Shown: positions 15,900 to 25,839, numbered from the stretch's first letter. The stretch: 64,000 nucleotides of DNA from CAWCDJ01 sp963796675 (GCA_963796675.1 CAWCMS010000009.1:62001-126000); one strand, 5' to 3'. Made by a program: numbers and translations. The notes: generated by a model from the sequence alone, not told the origin.

Positions 15900-17078
15900 A
15901 TGGGGCGATTATGTAAGCAGCTGGACCCGACGCAGACCGGCTACGACGCGGAAAAACTCGAGACTGATCTTCGCAAGCGAATCGTCGGACAGGAAGAGGC
16001 GGTCCAACAAATCATCAATATCTATCAAACGCACCTTGCAGGTATGTCCAGTCCCGGCAGGCCCATCGGGAACTTCCTGTTCCTCGGTCCCACCGGCTCC
16101 GGAAAAACCCGCATCGTCGAAGCCACGGCGGAGAGCCTGGTCGGCGATGGGCGGGCGGTCATCAAAATCGACTGTGCCGAGTTCCAGCACAGTCATGAAA
16201 TCGCCAAGCTGATCGGCTCGCCTCCGGGATACCTCGGACATCGCGAAACACATCCATTGCTGAGCCAGGAGGTTTTGAACCAATATCATACGGAAAAGAT
16301 CAAGCTCAGCTTCGTCCTCTTCGACGAGATCGAAAAGGCGAGCGATGCACTGTGGAACCTGCTCCTGGGCATCCTCGATAAGGCGAACCTCACTCTGGGC
16401 GATAACCGCCGAGTCGACTTCTCCCGCGCCATGATCTTCATGACCAGCAACCTGGGCGCGGCGGAGATGAGCTCGATCCTGCGTCCGAATCTCGGCTTTG
16501 CGGCCTGCGAAGTGGACCGCCAGCGTGCCGCCGGGGTGGTGGACGAAAAGCTGACGGACAAGATTTCGCGCGCGGGCGTGGAAGCCGCGCGGCGCAAATT
16601 CACTCCGGAGTTCATGAACCGCATCGATAAGACGGTAGTCTTCCACCCGCTGGGCGAACCGGAACTGCGCAAGATCCTTACGCTCGAATTGAACATCGTG
16701 CAGCAGCGCGTGTTCAGCTCGGCGAACGGTGCGCCGTTCGTCTTCTCCCTGACCGATGCCGCGCGCGACTACCTGCTGCGCGAAGGCACCGATCTCAAAT
16801 ACGGTGCGCGGCATTTGAAGCGCGCCATCGACCGCAACCTGGTGCATCCGCTTTCGAACCTGATCGCCACCGAGCAGGTCCGCGGCGGCGACCTCATTCG
16901 GATCGATTTCGACGTTGAGGGCGACCGGCTGACTTTCTTCAAAGAGGCCGAAGACATGCCGGCGTACGCGATGGTGCAGATGGTCGATACGTCCATCTCG
17001 CCACCGGTCGGCGCATACTCGGCAGGGGCGTCGGCCGAGCAGCCACGCGCCGCGAACGCTCGCAGCACACGGCGTTAA
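15900..17078 (+). CDS. Clp-family AAA+ ATPase, single-ring (D2-like) form
   Basis: A 392-residue AAA+ ATPase that resembles the second ATPase module of ClpA/ClpB alone. Walker A is at residues 63-70 (GPTGSGKT), Walker B near 138-143 (VLFDEIEK), sensor 1 in IFMTSNLGAAEM, the arginine finger region in FMNRIDKTVVF, and the sensor-2 block in KYGARHLKRAIDR. The ClpN and D1 modules are missing, and no ClpP-binding loop (IGF/L) is obvious. The tail past residue 355 is low in structure. It probably acts as an unfoldase or disaggregase, but no partner is visible here. I chose ATG 15900 for the purine-rich GAGGGGGAGAGG in front; an earlier in-frame ATG lies at 15858. Confidence 0.8.
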   Translation: MGRLCKQLDPTQTGYDAEKLETDLRKRIVGQEEAVQQIINIYQTHLAGMSSPGRPIGNFLFLGPTGSGKTRIVEATAESLVGDGRAVIKIDCAEFQHSHEIAKLIGSPPGYLGHRETHPLLSQEVLNQYHTEKIKLSFVLFDEIEKASDALWNLLLGILDKANLTLGDNRRVDFSRAMIFMTSNLGAAEMSSILRPNLGFAACEVDRQRAAGVVDEKLTDKISRAGVEAARRKFTPEFMNRIDKTVVFHPLGEPELRKILTLELNIVQQRVFSSANGAPFVFSLTDAARDYLLREGTDLKYGARHLKRAIDRNLVHPLSNLIATEQVRGGDLIRIDFDVEGDRLTFFKEAEDMPAYAMVQMVDTSISPPVGAYSAGASAEQPRAANARSTRR

Positions 17079-17104
17079 CCAGTTAGTGTTAGCCTTCCTT
17101 CCTG

Positions 17105-17141
17105 GCGGCGGGGTGCTTCGGCATCCCGCCGCGCTTGTTTT
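17105..17141 (+). terminator. Rho-independent terminator with TTCG loop
   Basis: A 12-base stem (17105-17116 paired with 17121-17132, one G-U pair) closed by a TTCG tetraloop and followed by TTGTTTT. It ends the Clp-like gene 26 bases past its stop and insulates the menG operon. Confidence 0.85.
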
Positions 17142-17159
17142 GGTACAATTCGGCTGCAA

Positions 17160-17882
17160 GTGAAACCGGCCGAACAACAGGATTCCCTCTTAATGCGGGC
17201 GATGTTCCGCACGATTGCCCCGCGTTACGATTTCATCACCAGGGCGTTTTCCTACGGGATGGACAAGCGGTGGAAACGGCTCGGCGTCCAACGCGCCGGC
17301 CTGCCGCGAAATCCCTCCGTGCTCGATCTCGCATCGGGCACGGGTGACTTTTCGAACCTGGTGCGGCAACTCTGTCCCGGAGCGCGCACCGTGGCGGTCG
17401 ACCTGACGCACCGGATGCTGCAATTGGCCCGCCGGCGCGGCGTCGATCGCGCAGTGTGCGGCGATGCCGGTTCGCTGCCGTTCGCCGACGCGTCGTTTGA
17501 CTGCGTCTTCATCGGGTACGGCCTCCGGAATTTCCCGAACCTGGATGGTGCACTTCGTGAGATTGCCCGGGTGACGCGACCCACAGGCCTGTTGGTCAGC
17601 CTCGATTTCTTCCTGCCCCAGAATCCCCTGATACGAAAGTTGTACCTCGGCTACCTGTATGCGCAGGGCACGTTTTGGGGCATCATGCTGCACGGCAGTC
17701 CGCGCGTCTACACTTACATTCCCGATTCGCTGAAGTCGTTCGTGACGATTGCGGATTTCTCCGCACGTCTGCAGGCGCTCGGCTATCGGGAAGTGGACGT
17801 ACGTACTTACATTCTGGGTGGGATCGCCCTGCATTGGGCTGCCAAGACGTCGGAAAACGGCTGTGCGCTTCAATCGCTATGA
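17160..17882 (+). CDS. menG: UbiE/MenG-family quinone C-methyltransferase
   Basis: A 240-residue SAM-dependent enzyme that methylates the ring of demethylmenaquinone (or a benzoquinone precursor) at the inner face of the membrane. Family marks are clear: YDFITRAFSYGMDKRWKR near the N-terminus, SAM motif LDLASGTGDF, the FADASFDCVFIGYGLRNF block and a VYTYIPDSLKSF segment. The start is GTG 17160; an ATG at 17193 is possible but would cut the family-typical N-terminus. A TACAAT lies ten bases before the GTG. The stop overlaps the start of the CPBP protease gene (ATGA). Menaquinone is assumed because it is the usual quinone in this phylum, so menG is preferred to ubiE. Confidence 0.86.
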   Translation: MKPAEQQDSLLMRAMFRTIAPRYDFITRAFSYGMDKRWKRLGVQRAGLPRNPSVLDLASGTGDFSNLVRQLCPGARTVAVDLTHRMLQLARRRGVDRAVCGDAGSLPFADASFDCVFIGYGLRNFPNLDGALREIARVTRPTGLLVSLDFFLPQNPLIRKLYLGYLYAQGTFWGIMLHGSPRVYTYIPDSLKSFVTIADFSARLQALGYREVDVRTYILGGIALHWAAKTSENGCALQSL

Positions 17883-20800
17883 TGGAAAAACTGCGGGCAT
17901 CGGACTATCGCTTCATCGCGATCTGCGGAGTGCTGCTTGGCGCCACCGTCTGGTTTTCGGTAGGCAACTTCTATCGCGCGTTTCCGGAAGCCTCGATCGA
18001 TTTCCGCGTCAACCGCGACGAGGGTGAAACCCTAGGCAGCCGCTTCCTCGGCGCGCAGGGATACCGTTTGCAGGACTACCGCGAAGCCTCCAGCTTCACC
18101 TACGACGACGACGCCAAGACCTTCCTCGAACGCGAAGCCGGACTCGAACAGGCGAACCGCATCATGGGCAGCCGCGTCCATCTGTGGCGCTGGTCGTGTC
18201 GCTGGTTCCGCCCGCTGCAGAAAGAAGAATTCCGCGCCGAGATCACGCCCGGGGGTGCTCTCGCCGCCTTCCGCCACGACATCGCCGAAGATGCCGCGCG
18301 TCCCGCTGTGACCAGTGACCAGGCTCGTGCCCTGGCCGAGGACTTCCTGCGGAACCGCGTCCATCGAGATCCCGCGGCGCTCGATTTCGTCGAGGTCTCC
18401 GAAGTCGCGCGCCCCCATCGCGTGGATCGCGCCTTCAGCTGGAAAGAGCGCGACTTCAACCTCCACGACGCCACCAACCGGGTGGAAGTCACGATGCTCG
18501 GCAACGAGGTCGCCGGTTATAGCGAGTACCTGAAGGTCCCGGACCAGTGGAAGCGCGATTACCAGCGGCTGCGCTCGAAAAACGAGATCGCCTCCACGGT
18601 CGATTCGGCCGTGATGGTGCTGCTGCTGGTCGGCCTGATCGTGGTCATCGTGATGCGGGTGCGGCATCACGACGTGCGGTGGCACGTGGCCGCGTACATC
18701 GGCGTGATCGGGATGGTGCTTTCGTTCTGCTCGAGCCTCAACCAGATGCCGCTCGAGCAGTTCAACTATCCGACCACCGACTCCTACCCGAGTTTCATGC
18801 TGCGCCTCCTGCTGCAGGCCGTGATCTCGGCGCTGGGCGCGGGCGGATTGCTGTTCGTGCTGGCCGCGGGCGCGGAGCCGTTGTATCGTGAAGCCTTCCC
18901 CGGGAAAGTATCGCTCGGCAACCTGTTCGTGCGGCGCGGACTGCGCACCAAAAAGTTTCTGCTCGGGTCGATCCTCGGGATCACGCTCACCGGCATCTTC
19001 ATCGCTTACCAGACCGGGTTCTATATTGTGGCCTACCGGTTCGGCGCATGGTCGCCGGCGGACGTCCCGTATAGTGATCTGCTGAACACGAAATTCCCCT
19101 GGGCGTTCGTTCTGTTCGGCGGATTTTTGCCGGCTATCTCCGAAGAGTTTCTCTTCCGTATGTTCGGCGTCCCATTCGTGCGCAAGTTGGTACGATCGAC
19201 CGCCGTCGCTGTGGTGATCGCGGGCTTCATCTGGGGGTTCGGGCACGCTGCCTATCCGCAGCAGCCGTTCTGGATCCGCGGTGTGGAAGTGGGAATCGGC
19301 GGCGTGGTACTCGGACTCGTGATGCTGCGGTGGGGTATTCTCCCGACGCTGGTGTGGCACTACTCGGTCGATGCGATGTACAGCGCAATGCTGCTGCTGC
19401 GCTCGCAGAGCATGTATTTCAAAGTCTCGGGCGCGGTGAGCGCCGGGATCGTGCTGCTGCCGGTGCTGGTGGCGCTGATTGCCTACTGGCGTCGCGGCGG
19501 CTTCGAACCGGAGACCGGACTGCTGAATGCCGATGACGCCGCGCCCGCCGAAGTTTTCGAGGAGGCCGAACCGGAGGCTCCAGCCGAAGTTTCCGCCTCG
19601 CACCCACTGGCGGCTAAGTGGAAGATCGCGGCCGTTGCGCTGGTCGTGCTGGGCCTCCTGGCCTTGGCGATTCCGACGAACCGCTTCGGCGCGAGCCCTC
19701 GGTATCGTATCGGAGAGGACCAGGCGCGCGCCGCTGCCGACGCCTTCCTGCGCAGCCGCGGGCTCGATCCGTCAACTTTCCGTCACGTGACTTTCCCCGA
19801 TACGCATTGGGGTGGCGATGACAGCCTGGCAGGTAAATATTTCCTGGAACATACTTCCGTTCCAGCGGCGTCGGCCTTGTTCGAGGCCAACCGTCCGGTG
19901 CAGCATTGGGTCATCCGGTATTTCAAGTCCCTCGATAAGGAAGAAGCCCTAGTATCCGTGCATCCAGAAACAGGTCGCGTGCTCGGCTGGCATCACACAC
20001 TGCCCGAAGATCGCGTGGGCGCCGACCTCACGGAAGACGCAGCCCGCGCCATCGCGACAGCCTTTGCGACCTCACTCGGACAGAACCCGGCGGCCATGGA
20101 CCTGAAAGAGAGCCGATCCGAAAAGAAGAAGGCGCGGCGGGACTACACGTTCGTCTGGGAAGCGCGCTCGGGCGACCCGCGTAATCTCAGTGACGCTCAC
20201 TTCCGCCTGGATGTCGAGGTGGATGGCGACCAGGCCACGTCCCTGCGAAGCTACTGGCACCTGCCCGAAACGTTCACGCGAGCGCGCTCGCAACAGAACC
20301 TCATTTCGATCGCGGTCACGACCGTCCGGTTCGGCCTGCTCTCATTCGGGGTCGTGGGCGGCATCTGGCTTTTGCTCCGCAAGGTCCGCAAAGGGCAGAT
20401 TCCCTGGCGCCCGGTCATGAAGATCGCGATTCCGATCGCGGTGGTTACCGCCGTGGGACCGCTGCTTTCGATGAAACTCCTGCTGCAGGGTTACAATACG
20501 GCAATTCCGCTCGAAACGTATGAAGCAACCATGTATCTGGTCGTGGCAATGTCGTTGATCTTCGCGTTTCTGATCTCCGGCGCCGCGGCGGCACTGATCC
20601 TGGCCTATTTCCCGGATTCCGCGCTCGCTCTGCGGACGCCGGGACGCCGCGCCGCCGGCCTCGACGCGCTCGTCGCGCTGTTGGCCGCCGCGGGACTCGG
20701 ATTGCTGGCACACCAGGCACAGGCGCTTCTGCTCGATCGTTTCCACGCTGCCGCACTCTTCGGCATCGGCGCCCCGGACCTGATCGTGAGCGCGGCGCCG

Positions 20801-21235
20801 CCGCTGGCCGCAATCGCCGGAGCCTTTCGCTCGGTGCTGATCTACGGAGCGGCGCTCGCGGTGGCCGTCCTCATTCTCAAAGGAATGCGCGCCCGCTGGA
20901 TGGCCGTGGCCGCGCTGCTGCTTCTGCCGTTCCTTTCGCTGAGTCTCGACGTGCGGACGCCCGCGGAATTTGCGCTCCAATACGCCGGCGGCGTTTTGGG
21001 CATCGCCGCAATCGCCGTCTTCTGCCGCTACTTCGCTCGCGGCAACTACCTCGCGTATGTATTGGTCTTCTGGCTGCTCGCGCTGCGCGGACCCCTGGGC
21101 GATCTGCTCGGAAATCCGTATCCGGCCTACGTGCTGGCAGGCCGCATCGTGGGGGCGGTAGCGCTGGCGGCGATCCTGTGGGCAGTCGCCCCCGCCTTCC
21201 TGCCTGGCAAGAAACAGACAGAGGCGGCGGCATGA
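17879..21235 (+). CDS. giant CPBP intramembrane protease with duplicated ectodomain
   Basis: A 1118-residue polytopic membrane protein. The core at about residues 290-560 is a CPBP (CAAX protease and bacteriocin-processing, ABI) domain: motif 1 is E422-E423 with R427 (SEEFLFRMFG), motif 2 holds His456 (WGFGHAAY), and motif 3 holds His494 (VWHYSVDAMY). In front is an extracytoplasmic domain of about 230 residues after one helix; behind, from about residue 590, a second ectodomain and a second set of membrane helices. The two ectodomains share order and patterns (for example SDQARALAEDFL against EDAARAIATAFA, each ending in a PDQW or PETF segment and a helix), showing internal duplication. Typical CPBP proteins have 200-300 residues. 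It overlaps menG before it and the MFS gene after it. The substrate is unknown. Confidence 0.82.
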   Translation: MMEKLRASDYRFIAICGVLLGATVWFSVGNFYRAFPEASIDFRVNRDEGETLGSRFLGAQGYRLQDYREASSFTYDDDAKTFLEREAGLEQANRIMGSRVHLWRWSCRWFRPLQKEEFRAEITPGGALAAFRHDIAEDAARPAVTSDQARALAEDFLRNRVHRDPAALDFVEVSEVARPHRVDRAFSWKERDFNLHDATNRVEVTMLGNEVAGYSEYLKVPDQWKRDYQRLRSKNEIASTVDSAVMVLLLVGLIVVIVMRVRHHDVRWHVAAYIGVIGMVLSFCSSLNQMPLEQFNYPTTDSYPSFMLRLLLQAVISALGAGGLLFVLAAGAEPLYREAFPGKVSLGNLFVRRGLRTKKFLLGSILGITLTGIFIAYQTGFYIVAYRFGAWSPADVPYSDLLNTKFPWAFVLFGGFLPAISEEFLFRMFGVPFVRKLVRSTAVAVVIAGFIWGFGHAAYPQQPFWIRGVEVGIGGVVLGLVMLRWGILPTLVWHYSVDAMYSAMLLLRSQSMYFKVSGAVSAGIVLLPVLVALIAYWRRGGFEPETGLLNADDAAPAEVFEEAEPEAPAEVSASHPLAAKWKIAAVALVVLGLLALAIPTNRFGASPRYRIGEDQARAAADAFLRSRGLDPSTFRHVTFPDTHWGGDDSLAGKYFLEHTSVPAASALFEANRPVQHWVIRYFKSLDKEEALVSVHPETGRVLGWHHTLPEDRVGADLTEDAARAIATAFATSLGQNPAAMDLKESRSEKKKARRDYTFVWEARSGDPRNLSDAHFRLDVEVDGDQATSLRSYWHLPETFTRARSQQNLISIAVTTVRFGLLSFGVVGGIWLLLRKVRKGQIPWRPVMKIAIPIAVVTAVGPLLSMKLLLQGYNTAIPLETYEATMYLVVAMSLIFAFLISGAAAALILAYFPDSALALRTPGRRAAGLDALVALLAAAGLGLLAHQAQALLLDRFHAAALFGIGAPDLIVSAAPPLAAIAGAFRSVLIYGAALAVAVLILKGMRARWMAVAALLLLPFLSLSLDVRTPAEFALQYAGGVLGIAAIAVFCRYFARGNYLAYVLVFWLLALRGPLGDLLGNPYPAYVLAGRIVGAVALAAILWAVAPAFLPGKKQTEAAA

Positions 21236-22446
21236 CGCCGGCCACTTCCCCAACTATCACCACCGGCGCCGGCGATCATCGCGCCGCGCTGCTGGCGGGC
21301 TACCTCGGCTGGACCCTCGACGCTTTCGACTTCTTCCTGGTGGTCTCGTGCCTCACCGCCATCGGCCGCGAGTTCCACAAGTCGGATTCCGAGATGGCGC
21401 TGACGCTGACCGCCACCCTCGCTTTCCGCCCCGTGGGCGCGTTCCTCTTCGGCCTGATGGCCGACCGCTACGGCCGGCGGCTGCCCCTGATGATCGACCT
21501 GCTGTTCTACTCGGTGATCGAAGTTCTCTCGGGCCTGGCGCCCAGTTACACCACGTTCCTGATTCTGCGGGCGCTGTTCGGCATCGGAATGGGCGGCGAA
21601 TGGGGCGTGGGCGCGTCGCTCGCCATGGAGAAGGTGCCTCCGCGGCTGCGCGGCGTGCTCTCGGGCTTCCTGCAGCAGGGCTACGCGATGGGCTTCCTGC
21701 TGGCCGCGGTCTGCAACATTCTGCTGTTCGACCGCTTCGGATGGCGTCCGCTGTTCTTCCTCGGCGGCCTGCCCGCGCTGCTTGCCATCTTCGTCCGGCT
21801 GCGCGTGAAGGAATCGGAAGTCTGGGAGAAGACGCGGCATGCCACCTGGGGCCAGTTGGGCCGCGCGGTCCTTTCGCACTGGAAGCAGTTCCTCTACATC
21901 GTGTTTTTGATGACCGCGATGAATCTCGCCTCGCACGGCACGCAGGATCTCTACCCCACGTTCCTCGAACGCCAGCGCGGATTCCACGTCGCGGGCAAGA
22001 ACGCGCTCAGTGCAATTTCGATGGTCGGCGCGATTATCGGCGGCACGTTGTGCGGCTACTTTTCGGACCGTTACGGGCGCCGCCGCATCATGGTGATCGC
22101 GCTGCTGGCGGCGGTCTTCATCATTCCGCTTTGGGCGTGGTCGCCCACGGTGCCGATGCTGGTGGCGGGCGCGTTTCTGATGCAATTCTTCGTGCAGGGC
22201 GCATGGGGCGTGGTGCCGGCGCATCTTTCCGAGCTCTCGCCAGATTCGGTCCGCGGCTTCCTGCCGGGCTTCGGCTACCAGGTGGGCGTGCTGATCACGA
22301 GTTTCGTCCCGCTTTTTGAGACCGCGCTTGCCAAGCGCACCAGCTATGCCGCCGCCATGTCGGTTACGGCCGTATCGGTGTTCCTGCTCGCCGCCTTCGC
22401 CACCGCGGTGGGTTCGGAGCGGCGCGCGGTCAAGTTCGGAGGCTGA
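21232..22446 (+). CDS. MFS transporter, metabolite:H+ symporter type
   Basis: A 404-residue inner-membrane transporter with twelve predicted helices. The MFS signature GLMADRYGRRLPL lies between helices 2 and 3, with its second-half copy GYFSDRYGRRRIM between helices 8 and 9. The opening (LGWTLDAFDFFLVV) and GMGGEWGVGASLAME are typical of the metabolite:H+ symporter branch that includes sialate and aromatic-acid carriers. The substrate cannot be named. The start overlaps the CPBP protease stop (ATGA), so menG, the protease and this carrier are one operon. It is the last intact gene before the frameshifted stretch. Confidence 0.87.
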   Translation: MTPATSPTITTGAGDHRAALLAGYLGWTLDAFDFFLVVSCLTAIGREFHKSDSEMALTLTATLAFRPVGAFLFGLMADRYGRRLPLMIDLLFYSVIEVLSGLAPSYTTFLILRALFGIGMGGEWGVGASLAMEKVPPRLRGVLSGFLQQGYAMGFLLAAVCNILLFDRFGWRPLFFLGGLPALLAIFVRLRVKESEVWEKTRHATWGQLGRAVLSHWKQFLYIVFLMTAMNLASHGTQDLYPTFLERQRGFHVAGKNALSAISMVGAIIGGTLCGYFSDRYGRRRIMVIALLAAVFIIPLWAWSPTVPMLVAGAFLMQFFVQGAWGVVPAHLSELSPDSVRGFLPGFGYQVGVLITSFVPLFETALAKRTSYAAAMSVTAVSVFLLAAFATAVGSERRAVKFGG

Positions 22447-22451
22447 GGGAC

Positions 22452-24007
22452 GTGCCCCAGCGCCCGGCCAGTCCCGAGTCCATTCGCGGCATCATCGAGC
22501 AGTTCCTCGGAAACTGCCGCGAACCGGCCCTGCTGGAGCCCGGCGAGGAACTGCTGCCCATCACCGGCGAAAACTACGCCTGGAGATGCGCGGCTCGCGC
22601 CTTACCCTTCAGGCCTGGGACCGCACGCGCAACATCACGCGCCGCGTCTCCGGCGTCGCCGAAGCTTCGGCCGCGCGCGTGGAGCTGGCCGTGGAACGCT
22701 TCGCCCGCCGCGAGGGCCAGATGTTCCTGCTCGATCTGGGCCGCCGCTCGGGCGCGGACATGGGAAGCCGCAGCGGCCGCCTGGTATTCCGCGAGCGCTT
22801 CCGCCTTTTCCTGCGCCGCCAGTTTCCCGAATGGAACCTGGCCGAGGTCAGCGCCGAAGCCGAATCTCGGAATTCAGCCTCTCGCCCGCCTTTCCGCGCG
22901 CATTCCTCGGCACGGACAGCACGGCTGGGCCGCCATCGCCTGTCCGCCCGATGGCGATGCCGCGCGCCGTGCTCTCCTTCGGCCTCATCTGGCTCACCTA
23001 TCTGCGCACGCGCGAACGCCGCGTCGCCGTGGAAGGGCTCGCGCTCTACATTCCCGCCGGCCAGCGAGCGCGCCGCCGCGCTGCGCCTGCTCTGCCTCGA
23101 ACGCCCGGCGGCGCGCTTCGAACTCTTCACCTACACGCACGAGGATTCCATCGTGCGCGTCGATCCGAGCGATCACGGCAATCTCGATACCCGCCTGGAC
23201 CCCTGCCGCCGCCCCGCGCCCAACATCGCCGAAGGCCCTGGCCGCAGATCGCCGCCCTCCCGGCGTGGAAGCGCATTCCCAAGCACGATGGACGCACCAG
23301 CCTGCGCGTGCGCGGCATCGAGTTCGCCGAACTCGCGGGGCGGCGAACTGCTCTTCGGACTGCAGCGCGCGCGAGCCCGCCGCCGCGACCATCGCGCGCC
23401 GGAAATCGCGCGCCTGGTCGAAGAACTCGGCCGCGGCGCGCTCGGCCGAGCGGCGATACCGCGAGCATCCGCTCTACCGCCAGTATCCCGAGGCGTGGCT
23501 GGAATCGCAGGCACGCGCCGAAATCGAGACGCTGGACGCCTCGCTGCGCCGCGACCCAATCTACGGGCAGGTGCCCGCTTTTGCCGGCGGCGATCGCGGC
23601 GTGCTGGATCTGCTGGCTGTGGACCACAGCGGGCCGGCTGGCGGTGGTGGAACTCAAAGCCTCGCGCCGATCTGCACCTGCCGCTGCAGGCGCTCGACTA
23701 CTGGATGCGCGTGAAGTGGCACCTGGACCGGCGCGAGTTTACCGCCAACGGCTACTTCCCCGGCATCGAACTGCGGCCCGATCCGCCGCGCCTGCTGCTG
23801 GTATCCCCATCGCTCGAGTTTCACCCGACCACGGAGACATTATTGAGTTATTTCGCACCCAGCATCGAGGTGGAGCGGATTGGGCTGGCGGTAGAATGGC
23901 GAAAGGGGCTGCATGTCATGTTCCGCCTCACCGGCGCGCAGAGTCCCCGGTCTGTAATCTCTATGATCAAATCCTCAAACAAGCCAAGGCCGCATTTTCC
24001 CTGCTGA
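22452..24007 (+). pseudogene. frameshifted PD-(D/E)XK-like nuclease-domain protein
   Basis: Starting at GTG 22452, five bases past the MFS stop, the coding pattern runs through all three frames with about eight or nine switches (near 22580, 22865, 22965, 23065, 23230, 23338, 23380, 23630 and 23670). Joined, it reads as one protein of about 500 residues. Near the end GVLDLLAVD and then VVELKAS fit the Asp and Glu-x-Lys core of PD-(D/E)XK nucleases, followed by LQALDYWMRVKWHL. The front part is not recognised. No in-frame stop made by substitution was seen within the matching segments, so the lesions are indels only. Whether it is truly broken or misread is unclear (see findings). The exact end is uncertain. 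Confidence 0.55.
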
Positions 24008-24830
24008 AGCGCCGACGAAATCCGTAACCAGGCGGAACAGCCGGTCCATATCGGCCTGGTGGCCGACGGCAGCAGCGCGGGCTATGCGGAAATGGAGGAG
24101 TTCCTGGCGCCCTCCACCCTGCCGCGCGCGGAGTGGCGCCAGCGGATGATGGAGCGGTGCATCGTGCCAACGATGCCGCCGTGCCGCCTAACGTGGATAT
24201 CGTACTCTACGAACCCGGACTTCGCCTGCCCGGCGGGCTCCTATTCGGCTTCCACCGCGGCCACCCCCACGACACAGTGCCGCGAGATTCTGCACGACAA
24301 GGGAGAGCTGGATCTCGCCCTGGGGCGTCAGTTCCTGCCCTTCCGGCGCCCGGTGGTGGAGCGCATCATCCATATGGTGTCGCGCGAGAATGCCCTGTTC
24401 GCGGTCGCCACGGCGCTGCCCAACGTGGTGCCGAGCCTGATCGAGCTCCCCTGGGCATTCGGCGAGTTCGCTTCCGATACCGCCTTCCTCACGGCCAACC
24501 AGGTGCGCATGGCGTTCCAGATTGCCGCCGCCTGCGGCAAGGACGTCGGGCTGTGCCAACAGAAGGGCGCGGTGTTGACAATTGCAGCAGGCGCCTTCGG
24601 CTGGCGCGCCCTGGCGCGCGAACTGGTGGGCCATATCCCGTTGGGCGGCGGGCTGATCCCCAAAGGCGCCATCGCGTATGCCGGTACCTATGTGGTCGGC
24701 AAAGGCATGGAATACCTGCACTGCATGACGGGAACCCAACGCCGCGCAGCGCGAACAGCACTACCAGGAGGGCCTGGAGCACGGCCGCAGCTTCACCAAA
24801 ACTATTCATCTGGACGCGAATCAGGCGTAA
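23950..24830 (+). pseudogene. frameshifted DUF697-like membrane-associated protein
   Basis: Coding signal continues after the nuclease-like gene in several frames, with switches near 24005 (an extra A in CTGAAGC), 24170, 24240 and 24745, and ends at TAA 24828-24830. The rebuilt chain opens LYDQILKQAKAAF and continues IGLVADGSSAGYAEMEEF. Its second half (ATALPNVVPSL, LTANQVRMAFQIAAACG, IPLGGGLIPKGAIAYAGTY) has the hydrophobic pattern of DUF697 proteins, which occur in membrane-linked GTPase-like proteins. No clear start codon is visible, probably because of another indel. The true length would be about 290 residues. Function unknown. Confidence 0.5.
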
Positions 24831-24886
24831 ACCTTTCGAGGGCTTCCCGCGTCGTACAATGTAGTCAGAAATCCAAGGGGATGATT

Positions 24887-25839
24887 ATGCGCCTGATTTA
24901 TGCAGGAATCGCTTTAGCCTGTGCAACTCTCGGGTTTCGCCGACACTATCACGCTGAAGAACGGCCGCGTGATCAATGGCACCTACCTCGGCGGCACCGC
25001 CCGCACCGTACGCATCGACGATGGCGTCAACGTGCGGACCGTCGATGTCTCAGACATTATCCGCATCGAGTTTAGCGGCACCTATGTAGATAACTCGAGT
25101 CGAAACTCGGGCGGATATTCCAACGGGCCTACCCTGCGAAGGGCCCCCGGGAGTTCGAGCACCGACTCCAACTCCAATAGCGGGCCCACGCTGCGCAGGG
25201 CCGATACGAGTTCGAGCAACGACCAGGACTCGGATCCGGACCGCCCGATCTTGCATCGCAATACGGATAACGTGATGCGGCCCGACGCTTCCGCCTCGGT
25301 TTCCAGTTCCACTTCGCAGCCGGCGCCCCCGGTGAGCGGCACTTTGCCCGCGGGGACGAATATCACGATCCGCATGATCGAGTCGATGGATTCGGAGACC
25401 AACAAGGTCGGGCCAGAGCTTCCGCGCCAGCATGGATCAGCCGGTAATGCTGAACGGCCAGACGGTGATTCCGCGCGGCGCCGACGCGGTGGTCAAACTG
25501 GTGGATTCCAAGGATTCGGGCAAGCTCACGGGCAAGGCCGACCTCACGCTCTCGCTGCAATCGGTCAGCATCAACGGGCACTTCGTGGATATCAACACGC
25601 AGAGCATCAATAAGGAGAGCGGATCGCAAGGCGAGAAGACGGCGAAGGTGGCAGGCGGCACGGCAGCCGTTGGCGCCATCATCGGCGCTATCGCGGGCGG
25701 CGGCAAGGGCGCGGCCATCGGCGCCGGCGCCGGTGCGGCAGCGGGCGCGGGTTCGCAGGTGGTGCTCGGCGGCCAGCGCGTGCGCATTCCGTCGGAGACC
25801 CGGCTGACGTTCGTGCTCGACAACCCGACCAGTTTTTGA
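24887..25839 (+). pseudogene. frameshifted secreted protein with glycine-zipper segment
   Basis: An exported protein of about 315 residues broken by two one-base insertions, near 24941 (TTTC for TTC) and 25408 (GGG for GG). The rebuilt chain has a signal peptide (MRLIYAGIALACATLGFA), a domain TITLKNGRVINGTY with repeated strands, a low-complexity Ser/Asn region with two copies of GPTLRRA, then an extracellular domain (GTLPAGTNITIRMIE to RIPSETRLTF) interrupted by a Gly/Ala-rich zipper (GAIIGAIAGGGKGAAIGAGAGAAAG), which could insert into a membrane. ATG 24887 has AAGGGG six bases before it; ATG 24881 is too close. The next gene's start overlaps its stop by one base. Role unknown, probably cell envelope. 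Confidence 0.6.

Noticed and set aside
18032..19603. A 523-codon open frame on the minus strand
   Set aside because: It is antisense to the CPBP protease, with no hydrophobic or motif structure and heavy His/Arg/Gln content.
24881..24886. ATG 24881 as start of the Gly-zipper gene
   Set aside because: The purine-rich AAGGGG is directly adjacent to it; the ATG at 24887 has normal spacing of six bases.
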